A stretch of DNA of 64,000 bases from Halictus rubicundus (Eukaryota > Arthropoda > Insecta > Hymenoptera > Halictidae), in NCBI RefSeq assembly GCF_050948215.1, contig NC_135151.1:7418220-7482219 (forward strand). Direction: 5' to 3'. Position 1 is the first letter of the stretch. Each line of letters starts with the position of its first letter. The translations under genes and the position numbers were made by a program. Shown here piece by piece: positions 49,120-62,350 of this stretch. Below the pieces are notes generated by a model. It was not told the origin of the DNA. It did not search any database and saw only the letters and a program-made list of their open reading frames with translations.

Positions 49120-49431
49120 CGTTCTCTATAAATGCTTATCTCCTCTAAAGCTGGAACTATTCAGTGGGATGGCTTTGACACACTCGACGCGACGTCTAAT
49201 TCCAATAGTATATTTCTACGCACGCTTCATTACGCCCACACTATTTCCGGTTCCTTTGATGTTCGACAGCTGGTTTCCATATCACAAGTTTGCAAATCGT
49301 TTCCCGAAATCGTCGATCCAATCAAAGAGCCCGTTCTTCTACGTATTAAGAGGCACATTTATTTAAGAGCCAAGGATAGTCACGTGACTTTTACAGAGTC
49401 AGCAGGTCGGTAACTGCTGTATAATTTCCGT
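47571..49431. other. Non-coding stretch with a GC-rich palindromic block
   Basis: At about 48340-48570 GC content rises sharply. A perfect 16-base palindrome CTGCCCGTACGGGCAG lies at 48356-48371, and GGGCA/TGCCC motifs recur. It starts after a CAGTGGTGTT motif and resembles a hAT-type MITE, but I could not match both ends. A (GA)n tract lies at 49085-49117. Confidence 0.45.
49085..49117. repeat. (GA)n microsatellite
   Basis: About 16 GA units. Confidence 0.9.
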
Positions 49432-49484
49432 TCACAGACTGAAGACCCGTCATGGTCTTGATCCGACGGGTCTTAAGTCTGTGA
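49432..49484. other. Strong stem-loop, 20-bp stem and 13-nt loop
   Basis: The arms TCACAGACTGAAGACCCGTC (49432-49451) and GACGGGTCTTAAGTCTGTGA (49465-49484) pair with a single mismatch around a 13-base loop. No target duplication or relation to the TIR families here was noticed. It could be a small RNA hairpin, a structured regulatory element or a tiny fold-back element. Confidence 0.7.
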
Positions 49485-51599
49485 CTAAACTTGTCACATT
49501 TTTTGCTCTGTATTATCGATATTATGAATTCTGACGGCAGAAACGTGCTTCAAGTTTTTGGCTTTATTTCACAGAGAATCAAGACAAAATATAGCTCAAT
49601 TTGTAGCTGGAGATATTTCCTAGCGCGCGCTACTCTCGATTTCGACCAGAAAACTCATCCAATGGCATAAAAATGCTTGGATTCCACGGCATGCACATCG
49701 TCAATTTTTGGCCTACTTCTAACGCTTATATTACCAAAGTCTACATAATCTTGTCAGCTCATGATCAGTGCGCGCTAGATTGAACCTTCCTCTTTCGAAT
49801 GAGCCCTTTCCCAGCGAAAAATATGCTCGTATAAGGACGAAAAGTTGAGGCACGTAAAACCATTTTTCGCCTATTTTTGTCGGTAACGTGGTCACTCTAC
49901 CTTATCGTGAATTTACGGAGTCTTAGCTCTGTTAGCACTTATTCTAGACCGTGGAGGATTTAATTAGCGATTAGTTTGTATGTTTTCTGGAATTGTCGAT
50001 GATTATTCATCGAGTGGTTAAGGATTTAATAAAAACACTGCTGCACTATTTTCAACTCGTTCGAACCACTACCTTATAACTAGACGGATTTTATTTCGCG
50101 GACTTTTATGTAGAATAAAAATTGTCTGAATTTGTTGTAAGGTACATATGATACGTAGACATATATTTCTGTTTTTATTGGTGTCAACGAGTTGAAAATG
50201 GTATTTTTTAAATTCTTTGCTGGTTTTCACTGCTTAATATTCTACCCACTTGTTTTTTGTTGTAAACTCTACTTGTAAGTGATAACAAAACAGTACTCGT
50301 ACTACGTTTCAACGTTTCGTAATTTATTAAACACAAAGACATTTAATGATGTAAGAACCGATTGAAAATATAGTACAGTAATTTTGAATGGTGCGAAAGT
50401 TAAACTTGCAAGATGTTGTAGGATATGTCTGCAGTATTACTTTGCGACACGAATTTTTAATTCGATTCTCGTTCGTAGGTGTCGGATATCGAAAGCTCGT
50501 GCACATGGCTCCGATCAATTTCTCCGGGAACGAGTCATGTAACCCCAAGGTCCCGGCCTCATGTTTCTTGTAGGGGAATGGGATCCACGCTTTCGTTTAT
50601 TTCGCTCGTAAACAGGCTCGCCGGAGATCGCGCAAAGAACTTTGCATTCTAAATCGAATCTCGCCGCGATTCAAAGGAGTTTTTATTTCCCGCGAGTCGA
50701 GTTCGAGAGTCTGATAACGCGGGAATCAAGATGCTCGCGATTCAACCGTTCCTCCATCGCGGTAGCGCAGATGAAGACGAGCTCGTGAAAATTTGATTAT
50801 TTTCTCGGCGAGAACGAGCACTCGGCACCTATGATAGTTTCAGACAAGTGGTGGACGGAAAAAGAAAGAAAAAACGATTCTTGATTCCCGGGTGAACCAT
50901 TCAAGGATCGTCCGATCGAGAAAGGCTTTTCAGGGACAGGTCAAGATCTTGATCACCTGATAGACTGTCAGCCAGCCATTATTTCTCATTCGCTGCGTAG
51001 ATTGCTATGGGAATTCATAGCTATTTCCAGCGGAGAGTGACGTATAGTGCCAACCGCGCGAACTACGTGACCCAAACTGCTGGAACCGACAACGGTCATC
51101 GAAGGATTGCTATCGATCCGTGATAGTATTTCGGAACGCGAACGCCATCGCGGGTGTCATACTTAAATTGCGGCCCCGCGTATATGTTTTACAGGAATCT
51201 CTTCTACTAATTTCCGTTTACACATTTCATTGCAAAGTGAACTATTTCCTCGAAATTCTGCACTGTTCAACACTTTAATCACAAAATCTTCAAAACTAAA
51301 ATTTACCTGTTTATTTGTTAAAAACTCTATAGTAGTAGTAGTACTAAAATAATTCGTAGTGTAAGGGGTTAAAATAGTTAAAAAATACAGATGGATGCTT
51401 ACAAAGCTCCTGAATTTGCAATTAATTCAATTTTTATTTTTCATTCCGTACCGCAGTGAACTGTGTGTGCTCCGATGATTGTCGCAGCCCTAACCAACCC
51501 CTAAAGTAGCGTGTGGTGTCGGTAGTAGGTCACCCGTTAGATGGATTTAATATGGCTTAGAGGAGAGATGCGTGGAATGCCAGCCGCATTCTCGACTCA
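49485..51599. other. Non-coding stretch, GC-richer at 50440-51190
   Basis: A degenerate family D-like sequence lies near 50083-50130. The block 50440-51190 is GC-richer with no convincing frame and may be regulatory. Nothing else recognised. Confidence 0.45.
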
Positions 51600-52771
51600 C
51601 CCTCCCTTGAGCATCTTCCAACCCCCCCCCCCCCGTTCTTCCCTTTCTTCTGTCGGCCGAAGGTAAAGGCTGGTGCTTCTGGGAAAGAGGGAGGAAATTG
51701 CGCGGGGGAAATACAAAGAAGAAAGGAAGACGGAGAAACGGCGAAACAGGAAGATAAGGGAAAGAGGGGTGCCGTTACGGAGCTCTTTTCTCCTTTCTTA
51801 CTATTGCTTCATCTTCCAACGCTGTTTATAAACCGGTGTGCGTAGAGAAAGTACCCTGGTGCACCGTCAGAGAGAAAGAGGGAAATTGCGCGGGGAAATG
51901 TAAACTGTGTTCAAAACGTTCAGAAACACGTCAAATCGCCACAGATGATAGTTTAGGACCTGGGGTACGAAGAGGGGTTTATTTAATGCATAAACATTGG
52001 CTTTTTCGAGTAGCATCAGCTGTGCTCCTTGTTTAGTTTAACGGCGAATTTTTTTTTTTAATGAAATTGTCACCTACATATTTCGGACAATTTTCTGATT
52101 AAAATGATACCAAACACGACACGGTTGGGATCGTGATTACTCGTTTAATCCACGATATAGCAGAACCTCGATTATCCGAGCTAATTGGTGGTATGTAAGT
52201 GTGCACATTAATGCCACATTAATAAATTCAAATTCACATTAATACCGGTAAATATTTACCAATTTGTACAATGGATCGTGTTGTGTGTGCACTGTTTGTA
52301 ACGAAGTTGTCAGATATCGGACTATTGGATGATAATTCGGATAATGGAGGTTCCACTAAATTGTTCAGGAACCACGGAAATGTGCTCCGAATCGTATTGT
52401 GCTTGGACTCGTGTCAATCGGAAAAATGTCGTGCACATTTTCGTACAAGTTTTGTGAAAAAGTAATAAAAAGCAGAAAAGTCCTATTGAAAAAGTATCCT
52501 GTATCTTCCAGCATTCCAGCTCCTAGGCCCCTTGAAAGGCAAACCTAGCAGTACTGGTGATAAATTTTGCACGGATATCGTGCACACACTCTTGAACAAA
52601 CATCGAGACGGTACTGTAGGTCTAAACAAAGCGCCGGAACTTTCTGAACACACCTTGTACAAAGAAGAAAGGAAGAAAGAGCGAGCGTCGTTCCCCTTTT
52701 CCCCTTTCTGCCCATTGCTTCATCTTCCGGGACCGGTGTGTGCGTGAAGACAGTGTGCACCCTGGTACACA

Positions 52772-52814
<43 letters not shown>

Positions 52815-52815
52815 C
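51600..52815. repeat. Diverged local duplication flanking a pogo-like element
   Basis: The segment around 51795-51870 (ATTGCTTCATCTTCC, then CCGGTGTGCGTAGAGAAAGT, CCTGGTGCACC) recurs at about 52705-52785 (ATTGCTTCATCTTCC, CCGGTGTGTGCGTGAAGACA, CCCTGGTACAC). A C run (51622-51634) and a (GA)n tract (52776-52811) border the region. Confidence 0.6.
52084..52430. mobile_element. Pogo/Tigger-like non-autonomous element (family G), second copy
   Basis: Outer repeats (CGGACAATTTTCTGATTAAA and CAATCGGAAAAATGTCG) enclose inner repeats GAACCTCGATTATCCGAG (near 52163) and TTCGGATAATGGAGGTTC (near 52337). The same arrangement is seen at 18962-19279. It has no transposase. Confidence 0.65.
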
Positions 52816-55800
52816 GAGAGCATCAACCGCAGCCTCCGTAACTGGCGCGGGAGGACTCCTTTAGCGACATTACTGGAAATAACTGGGAGCCTCGGAACAT
52901 CATTGACGCGTTGTTTCGCCGAGGGGTTTTAATAGAACAAAAATTTATTGCTCCTCCGTGCAACTTCTCGGAAGTTTCGCAACCTCAAAGGACTGAACCT
53001 GTCGCGCACCCGTACGTACGGCCGTCTATCGGAATTTGCATTAGCGACACAAGGGGAACCTTTTGTCACGAAGAACACACACACTCTCTCTCTCTCTCTC
53101 TCTCTCTGCCCCTCTTTCATGCGACGTGTAAAAGAACTTCTGGAATGTCTGTTGCGACTTTTCCAGCCGAGATCAACTTTTTAGACCTCCGGAGAGATTG
53201 GATTGTATCGGCGACAGCGTGTGGGAGTTTCTACGATTTCTTCCGGCGTGCCAATCCGTCAAATTGACGCATTGAGCCATGGAAATTTTTCTCGCTGCAG
53301 ATTAAAACGTCTCACACTGTGACGAGCAACGGGCAGAAGTAAAAAAAAAAGTCAAGTCTAAAATTCATAGGTTATGGTATTGTAAAATACTAACACGGGA
53401 ACGTAGATTTTGAGTACTGTTCACAATTTTCACTGAATCGTCCAATTCGTTGCAAAAATGGTGGTTGACGCTTTTTCCGAATTTTCAGTGTATTTGCTTA
53501 GACACGTGCCATTTGTCAACGGTTTATCCGATCAATTTGATTTTTACAAATTGTGTTTAGTATCGTAAAGCCTTCCAAGCTGCAGAATCATTTTTTTTTT
53601 GTAACACTAACAATATATCTAATCTTTTAAATGTTAAAAATTGAAAATTAAGAAAGTTAAAAATCATCTCCGTAATTTTCAAACTGCTTCGTGAAGCTCG
53701 ACGAAATTAAAAGAGGCGGCAGCAAAAGGGCCACACTAATTGTACAAATAAATAAAATGAAGATCCTACCGCCAGTACGTTGAGAAAAATTCAGTCCCCG
53801 AACGTTTCGGATGCGATTTTTGTATCGATGACAATTGCCCGCTAAAGGAATCAGATAATTTGAATTTTAATTAGAGGAGCACAATGCAGGCTTTTGTGAA
53901 ATCAGTAGACCCAGCATACACTATTCCTGACACAAGGGAACCTGTGGATCCCTAGGGCCCATGACGAACTGTATCCTTCGGCATGGATTGATCCGGGTTT
54001 GTTCTGTTTGTGACGATTTATGTCGAATCTATTGAGTTCGTGGAATCTACGACGGATCACTTGGGCTCTGGAGTGGTTTGTATCGTTTCTCTTGAGTCCG
54101 GAATTGTATCTGTGCAGGCTGTATGCTTCGATCCATACGGATCAGGTGGTTCATTCACCGTTTCGTTTAGACTCGACGTGTTCTTTGCGAAGTGTATGGG
54201 ATTTCGAGTGGCCTGTAGTATCTTCAATTTCGAGTGAATTTAACACGGTCTGTTACTTCTAGTGCGGAGGTCTCGAGATCCTTTGATAGCCTCAAACGAG
54301 TCTCTTCGATGTTTAATAGATCGTGCAATATATTTATTCCAAACAGTTCCGAATTATTTTGAATCTGGTATTATTTGCATCGGAATTGTGTATGGAATTT
54401 CAAGTGTTCTGCAGCGACTTTCAAATTAGAAATCTCAAAAGTTTATAATGATTTGTATTGTTCATCTTCTAAATAGTCACTCTATAATGGCCTTAAACAA
54501 GTGCCATCAATTTTTAGTAACTTATACTGTACATTTGTCTCAAGTTCTTACGAATTATTTGGAACCTAGAACTATTTGCATCTGAATTGTGCATCTGTTA
54601 GGTCGCAATATTTTTTAGTACTTTCAAACAGACGTAACATATAAGAGAATTCTAAAAATCGCTTGCCGTATGATTTTAGGAAATCAATATTGCAAGCAAT
54701 GAAATATATAAAATAAGAATGCCTATAAAAGTGACGTCAGAGTATGGACAAGAATGAAAATTCGTAATTCGCTTAGTGCAATTACAATCAATCATAGCCT
54801 TTACAAACAATCATTTGAATTTCGTTTCGACTTAATGAATCGTCTTACATATATCGATGCTAACGATTGAAACATTTAAAAATAAACATTTGGTACTTGA
54901 TTTGGACGCATCGAAGAGTAAAAGATCGAGAGAGTGTGTAACGAAGATGAACAAACCTGGTTCTACATTGAATGCTATTAGCGACTGCAGGAAGCATCAT
55001 TGCGGCGGATCAATAATGTGTCGGGCTCTCTTTGCGAGCAAAATCGCGCAGCAATATTGCAGCCCCCAGTGTTCTACCATGGTCCAGTTGTTCTACGTTT
55101 GCTCATGGCGCCAAGTTTGCAGAAGCGGCAGCGGGATTACATCCCGTCGGCGCGGTGGCAAGATTCGATAAACCTTTGTCGTGAAACAATTATCTTGGTT
55201 CGCCTGGCTGTTCGGGGATTCGCAGTCACTTAGTAATTAGTGACGGTGCCGCGGATATACACATGTTTCGTTTAACATCGCCATCGCTCTCGGTAATAAC
55301 GTCGAACGTCGCGCATCACGTTCGAACTTTGATATTACACTGAAAATGTAAATGAATTCATTTTTCCTGGAACGCTGAAACAGCTTTGATTTTCTCGAGG
55401 GGTGAAATCAAGTCGAGAGATAAAACGGAGTTATTGAATGGACGATTGAAAGTAGCGAAAAAAAAAAAAAAAGAAAGAGAGAGAGAGAAGTTAAAATGAT
55501 TGAAATAATAATTATAATACGTACAATCGGGGGCAACCCCGTTGCGCACGGACAGTAAATACTATTAATTGGTTGCATACGCCGGCTCTGATTGAAAATT
55601 TCTTACCGTGTTTCGTTATTATGGCTGCTGTTTATTTCGCTGTATTCGTTGTTACGCGACACGTGGGAGATATTCGCGTAGCCGGAGATAATAACGCCGG
55701 CAATTCCAACAGAAAGCTCATTTTTCATTAGTTTCATCATACACGCGTCCCTGGGACAGCCTTTATTATACGTGAAAAATCCCACCGTTTATTCCGCCGA

Positions 55801-56163
55801 CAATGTGAGTTTTTAATTAATTAAAGCGTCTTCGTACTTTCATTCGCGAATTCCTCGCCATGCTTTTCACCGTGCTTTCATCAATCGTTTCAACTTTCAC
55901 CTTCTGAAAACCCGGGGCTGAAGTTACCTGCGAAACCTGCGAGGATTGTGCCTCTTGTTAAACGCTTCACGAGAAATTTCGGTTAATTAATTTCGATGCT
56001 TTATTAACCGTTTGAGAACAGTCCGAATTATTTACACAGATTTATAAATGGGTCCCCACGTTGATGTATTCAGTGCACTCTTGGTTAGAATTTGTTAAAT
56101 GCTAGAAGGTCCGGAGAGTATTATCATATACTTTCACATTTCAATTTTTACTTTATTCAATGA
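52816..56163. other. Non-coding stretch
   Basis: Includes (CT)n at 53084-53107, an A run at 53341-53350, loosely repeated sequence at about 54040-54620 (GAATTGT-type motifs about every 200 bases) and a GC-richer block at 54940-55330. A cysteine-containing + frame at 54857-55171 has no recognisable domain. No gene called. Confidence 0.45.
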
Positions 56164-56707
56164 ACGGCTTAAGTTCACCTTGGCAACCCAGAAATTTTTT
56201 ACTTTTTATTTTATAATTCTGTACATCTTGATGAGAAAATGCCAAAAATCGAAGTTTTAAGGCAAGGAATTTACTGGTTCAAAAGTCATGCGTGTTTCAA
56301 GTTGAGCGATTACATTTTGTTCTGGGACAAGCTGTCATCGAACATTAATTAAAATATAGAGAATCATATACGGGATCTCAAAGTGAAGGTATAATCTAAG
56401 TTAGTTGGGATTAGGTCGTGGGGGGGGGGGGGCTTGCAAATGTACGTTATCAACATCACGCGTGCTTGTGTTGCCATCCAGCGGTTCGGCTCATCAAACG
56501 ACGCGTAATGCCGAGCACACTCCAACATGGCGGCACCCCTACTTGTCAAAAGCGCTTAAAATCGATCAACTTTAAGCACGCATAACTTTTGAACCAGTGA
56601 GTTCCTCGCCTTAAAACTTCGATTTTTGGCATTTTCTTGTCAAGATGGACAGGATTATACCGCAAAAATTAAATATTTGTGGGTTGCCAAGGTGAAGTTT
56701 AACCGAA
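56164..56707. mobile_element. Family E TIR element, about 544 bp with about 155-bp arms
   Basis: The arms share TTCACCTTGGCAACCC and AAAATGCCAAAAATCGAAGT, with further pairing through GGTTCAAAAGT. The centre contains a 13-base G run (56420-56432) and a GC-richer spacer. The flanks show TTCAATGAA and GAATGAA, and the exact target duplication is unclear. There is no transposase. Confidence 0.75.
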
Positions 56708-57509
56708 TGAAGTACTTTCATTTTGTGGAATAGTTGAGACTACTGAGCACATCTTAACTTTATGATTCTTATTTATTCCCTTTTCCATATCCTTTCTAAA
56801 CAATTTCTTATTCTTATTGATCTTATGCAATAAACTATTTTTATTACATGGAATTTTTGGGGCTTCTGAGTCTTAACCTTAATATATTTATTGTATTGAA
56901 CCAACTGCTTCGATGTCACAGCATTTTTAAGGTTGGCAGGTTTGTAGTCGAAATCTAACAATTTTTATTTTATTAGGCAAATTAGTTCTTTAAAAATTAA
57001 TTAAATGGACAATACGTGGCTGGCCGGAGCCAATCAAGTACGGGGGCAACGAGCATAAAGGCGTGACAATGAAATCATTTTTCGTAGTTCTGAAACTTGA
57101 GATTGACGATATATAGAATTATGTCACTTTCCTACCGAGTAGTTTGTTTTCCAATAATTTAGATGGAAACGCCCACACAGAGATACGCGTGCTCACGAAT
57201 AAATTCAATTTCCTTTCATCCGAGCCGCATGCCCAGCACGATTCTCGCGAATAACTTGATAAGTTCAATTGCAACGCAACCGGCTCACTCTCTCCGGTAA
57301 TCAAATTATCGATTAGCGAATGTGAAATAGGTGGTACATGTACACGTGTACGTATTATCTATATAAAGGATTAGACATTTTCGCAACGATCACGTACGAT
57401 AATGGGCCCGGATTCGAGAACGCATCGAGCAGGGAACGCCCCGCTGAATCGGCATATTTACCAGCTTTCCCCTGTCCTTTCTCTTCCCCGTCGCCTTTTC
57501 TCTCCCCTT

Positions 57510-57533
57510 CTCTCTTTCTCTCTCTCTCTCTCT
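57510..57533. repeat. (CT)n microsatellite
   Basis: CT units at the end of a pyrimidine-rich stretch (57460-57535). Confidence 0.85.
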
Positions 57534-57789
57534 TTGTGACAATAACCCTTAGAGGAGCTGGCAGCCGGCCACGTGAGTAAACCTTTCGTGAGCAATTACA
57601 GGTTCGAATACGAATCGCCTCGCCATCACCGGCCCGGTCTGTCATCTCAAACATTTCCGTTAGTTTATTGGGGAAACTCTCACACCCGAGCCACTTTCAC
57701 TTTCAAATCGTATTTTCCTCCATAAAAATCAACAACGCTGAGTTTCATAAAGTCACTTCACTGCTGCAGATCACTCTGGTCCCTTTTAA

Positions 57790-58250
57790 GCTATTCGGCT
57801 CTCTTCAGTGTAGTGCCAAAGATGGCGCATGCTTCGTGAAAATGGTACACTCTGTTTTCTTAGTGTATTCTAGTGTCCATTATGAAATACACGAATTTGT
57901 GTTACTCTAACTGCACAGTGACGCACCCAAATAGTGGCACATGCTGCATAAAAATGGCACTTCTTGTTTCCCCGTTCTCTGCTTCTATTCGTTACAAAAT
58001 ACACGAATTTGTGTTACCCTAACTGCACAGTGATGCACTCGAACAACTGGGCATTCACGTATAAGATTAATGTTTGATGGTACATACTGCATAAAAATGG
58101 CACATTTCCTTTCCCCGTTCTGTGCTTCTATTGATTATGAAATACACGAATTTGTGTTACTCTAACTGCACAGTGATGCAATCGAACAACTGGACAATCA
58201 CGTATAAGATTGATGACTGATGGCGCATGCTTCATAAAAATGGTACTATA
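57790..58250. repeat. Tandem repeat, four units, period about 112-143
   Basis: GCATAAAAATGGCAC-type anchors at 57841, 57953, 58096 and 58239 mark the units. Each also carries AATACACGAATTTGTGTTAC and CTAACTGCACAGTGATGCA. Further diverged single copies lie at about 58690-58760 and 63755-63900. No coding content. Confidence 0.8.
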
Positions 58251-60815
58251 TGTTTTTTTATTCTATAGTTCTGTCAACCCTTTGCACTCGAAGCTGTTTT
58301 AGCCCCAAAACCGAAGCAATTCTTCTGACCTAGAATATTTCCATTGCAAATACATGATTTGTTTCGTTTCACGCGTATGACGTTTGTTACTATTACTCCT
58401 ACTTGCAGCACTTAAATTTTCATAAATTTATAGATATAAATATATCGATGTAAAAATTGTTTTAACATTAAAGGTACGAAGCATGAAATACATAAAAGTG
58501 GAACGCCTTATTTCTATAGGTTAGAAGATTGAATTTAATTAAACTATGTACGGTTTTCATTATAATATGAATAAAAAGTAAATTCAGTCATTTCCTATGA
58601 GAGCGCTGTTATGATTTCAATAATAGCGAAGAAAAATGTGAGTTTAGTGTTAAACAATAGTGTGGCAATTTTTAGTGGCGCCTTGGAGTTGCCATTCGAT
58701 AAGTTTTTGTTGCTCCAACTACAGAGAAATGTATTCGTATAACTGTTCGATTGTATGAAATTGACTTGTGACGCGAGAAAGACCAGAGACGCTTTCGATG
58801 CGTTTAGAAGATCCAGCAATCAGAAGAAATGGATTCGGTCGCGTAACCTGTGAAGGAGGCTAGATAAAAATGGGGGATGTAGGAGGAATGTTCTCGGATT
58901 AAGTCTCGGAACAGATAGCCCGTCGTTGGATAATCGGTTGGTTGTAACAACGCCATGATTGAGATGCGCTCGCTCGTCTAGACAGATTGATCCATCGGGA
59001 GCCACCGACGGAAAATCCGACTTCTAAGCATACGGAATCAGCCGGTCGCCGCGTGGCTCGAGTAGTTTCGAGCAGTAACCGAGGAAGTAGTAGACTGCCA
59101 ATCGGCGAGCTTCATTACTTGTTGAATGCGAACCATTGTCTAACGCCGTTTGCCCTCCTAAATGGATTTCGAAGCGAGCCAATAAGACAATAAGCTCGCA
59201 CAAAAGCGACCACTAGAACCTCCATTATATCCCTCCCCCCTCTCCGCCTGTACCATCCCCCCAGGATTTATGGAGAAAATGAGCCGGAGCAAAAAGGATC
59301 GGTATTCGGCCTGTCTGTCTGTCCGCCCGGATAGAATTTGTATTATCCGTTCCCCTCGATCACCTATAATAACCGGGCAAACGTTATGGTCGCGTGGGTC
59401 CAATGTTCTCGCTCGTGCGTTCACTTCTGTCGCGAGGACGCCGATAAAACATTAACTGTAACTTGCAGGCAATATTCTGTTTTAATGGTGCTTCAGCAAC
59501 GCGACAATTTTTATGAAATGGAGAAAAATTGCGTTAACTTGAATAAAACGGCATTTCGATTGCACGGTTTTTGAAGGTGCTCTTTCAATGTTACGAAGAA
59601 GAGCTATTGGGTTCGAATAATATTTATATTATTTTAGATTTTATAATTTACTGATCGCGATTCTTCTCACTTTGTCAATAATCGAAAAGACGATATTGAA
59701 GATAACAGAATGAATTTCTGTTACGACCCAACGTTTGTAGCATTTCACTAAAATTCTGTACAGCTGCAACGGAGGAATTCTAAATTTTGTACAACACGAT
59801 TTCGAATCGCATAATTAATTATTGAGGGTTGCTTTTCTAATATCCGTATGAACTGTTTCGAAAGGTGAGCTTAAAAGCGATTATTGCGTTTCTTTCAGCG
59901 CACAAAGGCACGCAGATGTCACGAAGATCCCGATCGTTTAAAAAATTTGTCGACTGAGGAACTTCTAATTGGATGAAACTTTTCAGCTCCTTTTACAAGA
60001 GCAGAGTACAAAGTATAAAGTATTCAATATCTGCCGCCGCTTGCTGGACTGCTTCACCAAGTTTATTATAATTGCAACGCTGGTTCAATTAATTTATAGA
60101 AACCGATACCAGCTGGCAAACTGTTCGCTTCGTTAAAGGTTCGATCAGGTTGCTAAACTTTATCGGAGTTGCCATTAAAAACGAATATCCCCCATTACTG
60201 AATGGTCGGCGATGCCTTTGCTTCCTGAAAGCAAGTGTCAAGATAAATTCGTTCATGCAGGCGCGTTCGTTCCTCGAAAAATATTGCAAGTCTAAAATAT
60301 TTATAGAAGCCAGTCTATTAGTCGTAAAGACCAGTAAAACCATTTCCTCTATCGTTGCCTCCTCCCAGTTACCATTTCCAAGAAAAGTGTCGTCCAGTGA
60401 AAATGTGAACACCCGGTACGTTGAAAGCGTGGCTTTTGGACGACTTCGGATGAATTTATGTGCAAATAAAACTCTCGAACAGAATTCAAATATTACCGTG
60501 TAGAAGAACGCGAAAACGTTACCGGACGAGTCTATGCGTCGCGACGATTTCCGTGTCGTCGAATCGCGCAGTTTTTCGAAAACGCTGGAGCGGAGCCGAT
60601 AGAAACAGAAAGCTCGGGGAGAGAGTGCACGCGAAAGCGGTCCGTGATTCCGATATTTTTTCTTTTTCTTTTTCTTGTATTTTTTTTAGTTTTTTTGCGA
60701 ACCGTCGCCGCGGCCCGGTAAGCCGCCACCAGGGACTCCGCGTTTATTAACGTGAAACTCCGCTTTTCAGTTTGTGTACCTGTGTCATTTCTATTTCATC
60801 TTTTTACGAGGGAGG

Positions 60816-60849
<34 letters not shown>

Positions 60850-61761
60850 GAGAGAAGCGCGGAATTACAACGAAGCGCGCAGTTCTGTTCGATAAATGCG
60901 GGGAATCAAACGGGGAATCCGCGTAACGAGGCCACTAATTAGCGGGCTGATTTTATTTGCTCGTGCGAACGGCATTGTTCCAGTTAGAGAATCGGCGAAT
61001 TAAAAATTTCTGCTGTGCGGGATGTACGCGAACCTGGAGATCGTTCGACGCAGGCCACGGATTTTATGCATTTATGCTAGGTCCGAATGTGGAAAATACG
61101 ACGCGGTATTTCGTTTGATCGAATGTGACCCCCAACCGCGAAGCGTGGGTCCATTTTTGCCTACACTATCAAAATCTTCGTTCGATTGCTCGGTTCTCTG
61201 GCGAATTAATGAATGAACAGCTGCTGCATCGGAAATAATAAACAGATTAACCCGACTACAAGAAGTATTTTGAAAAATTGATAAATAGAGCACCGCTGCT
61301 GACGACATTTCTGATGCACTTTTTGAGGAAGTTGCAATTGATTCTGGCAAATCCAGGTCCAGCAAATGCTTGGCTAGACTGGATGACAAAGGAAACTGCG
61401 GGGGTGCGTCGAATTGGAGAGGTCCCCGGTGAGAAAATATCGCGGAAAACCCGGATAACAGGTTCCCGGACGAAACAATGGACGTAAACCGTTCCACCTA
61501 CGCGTCTCCCCAGCTCGCCGGAAGTCCATTTACGGCGGCGAAGTCCTCCTCGTGCTGATAATAAATTGCTCGCAGGGGCGAGATTGTCTGCTTTAAATCC
61601 CAGATTGGGCGGGATCCCCAGGATGAGAAGCTATTTCGATTCTAATTGAAATTTATCACTGAACGGTATCGGCCCGGCCGTTAAACTTTTGATGGATTTT
61701 TCCAGCGGGCTCCGCGAACGTCTTTGAAACAACGCACAATCTTACGCGATCTGTTCCTTAA
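58251..61761. other. Non-coding stretch with GC-richer blocks
   Basis: GC-richer blocks at about 58950-59460, 60400-60760 and 60880-61740 contain overlapping frames on both strands without recognisable domains. A (GA)n tract lies at 60811-60855. I saw no gene. Confidence 0.4.
60811..60855. repeat. (GA)n microsatellite
   Basis: GA units with a GGGA interruption. Confidence 0.9.
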
Positions 61762-62350
61762 TACTAAACCTACCGACACTTCTTGTATACCTATTCCTAC
61801 CGTCCTTAAAAACAGTTATTGTTAATATAATTAAACGTGGATAATAGTCAATTCGTTGCTGGATGAATTAGTAGATGAACAACTTCCATAAGATGACGAT
61901 ACAAATTTATTTTTGTATAATTGCAATTATATAAAAAATACTGCCATGCTCTCTCCTCGATTTACAAAATTGTACTGTGCCGTCCACCTTTGCGGTTTGG
62001 ATGCATTTGACATGAAACAGTATTATCAATCAGGCACGTGCGTAACTTGATAGCGTCTCATTCAATAAGGCGGCTCATTTATTTTGAGTTGGCCATGCCA
62101 CATTGAGAATAGCCTTTCTTTTATACTGATTGTTTAGGTTTAGAAGAGTAAATACCATATTATCTCGTGCGGTCACATTGACCGGCCGCGGTAGGTAGGA
62201 CAAGATACACATATTTCTTGAGAAAAGAGAAATAAAACGAGAAATAAATACTGAGAAATACATTGTATACATACTTGAAGAAACGTCGTAAAGATAAATA
62301 GCGATGTGATAATGTTGTCCGGCCGTGGCAGGAATAGTATAAACTCCGCG
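61758..62350. mobile_element. TTAA-family element or remnant (CACTAAACCTACC relatives)
   Basis: TTAA followed by TACTAAACCTACCGACACTT opens the segment. A diverged complementary sequence (CCGGCCGTGGCAGGAATAGT) lies at about 62321-62340, and another GGTCACATTGACCGGCCGCGG block at 62171-62191. It matches the family at 30367-30730, but its limits are uncertain. Confidence 0.5.
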
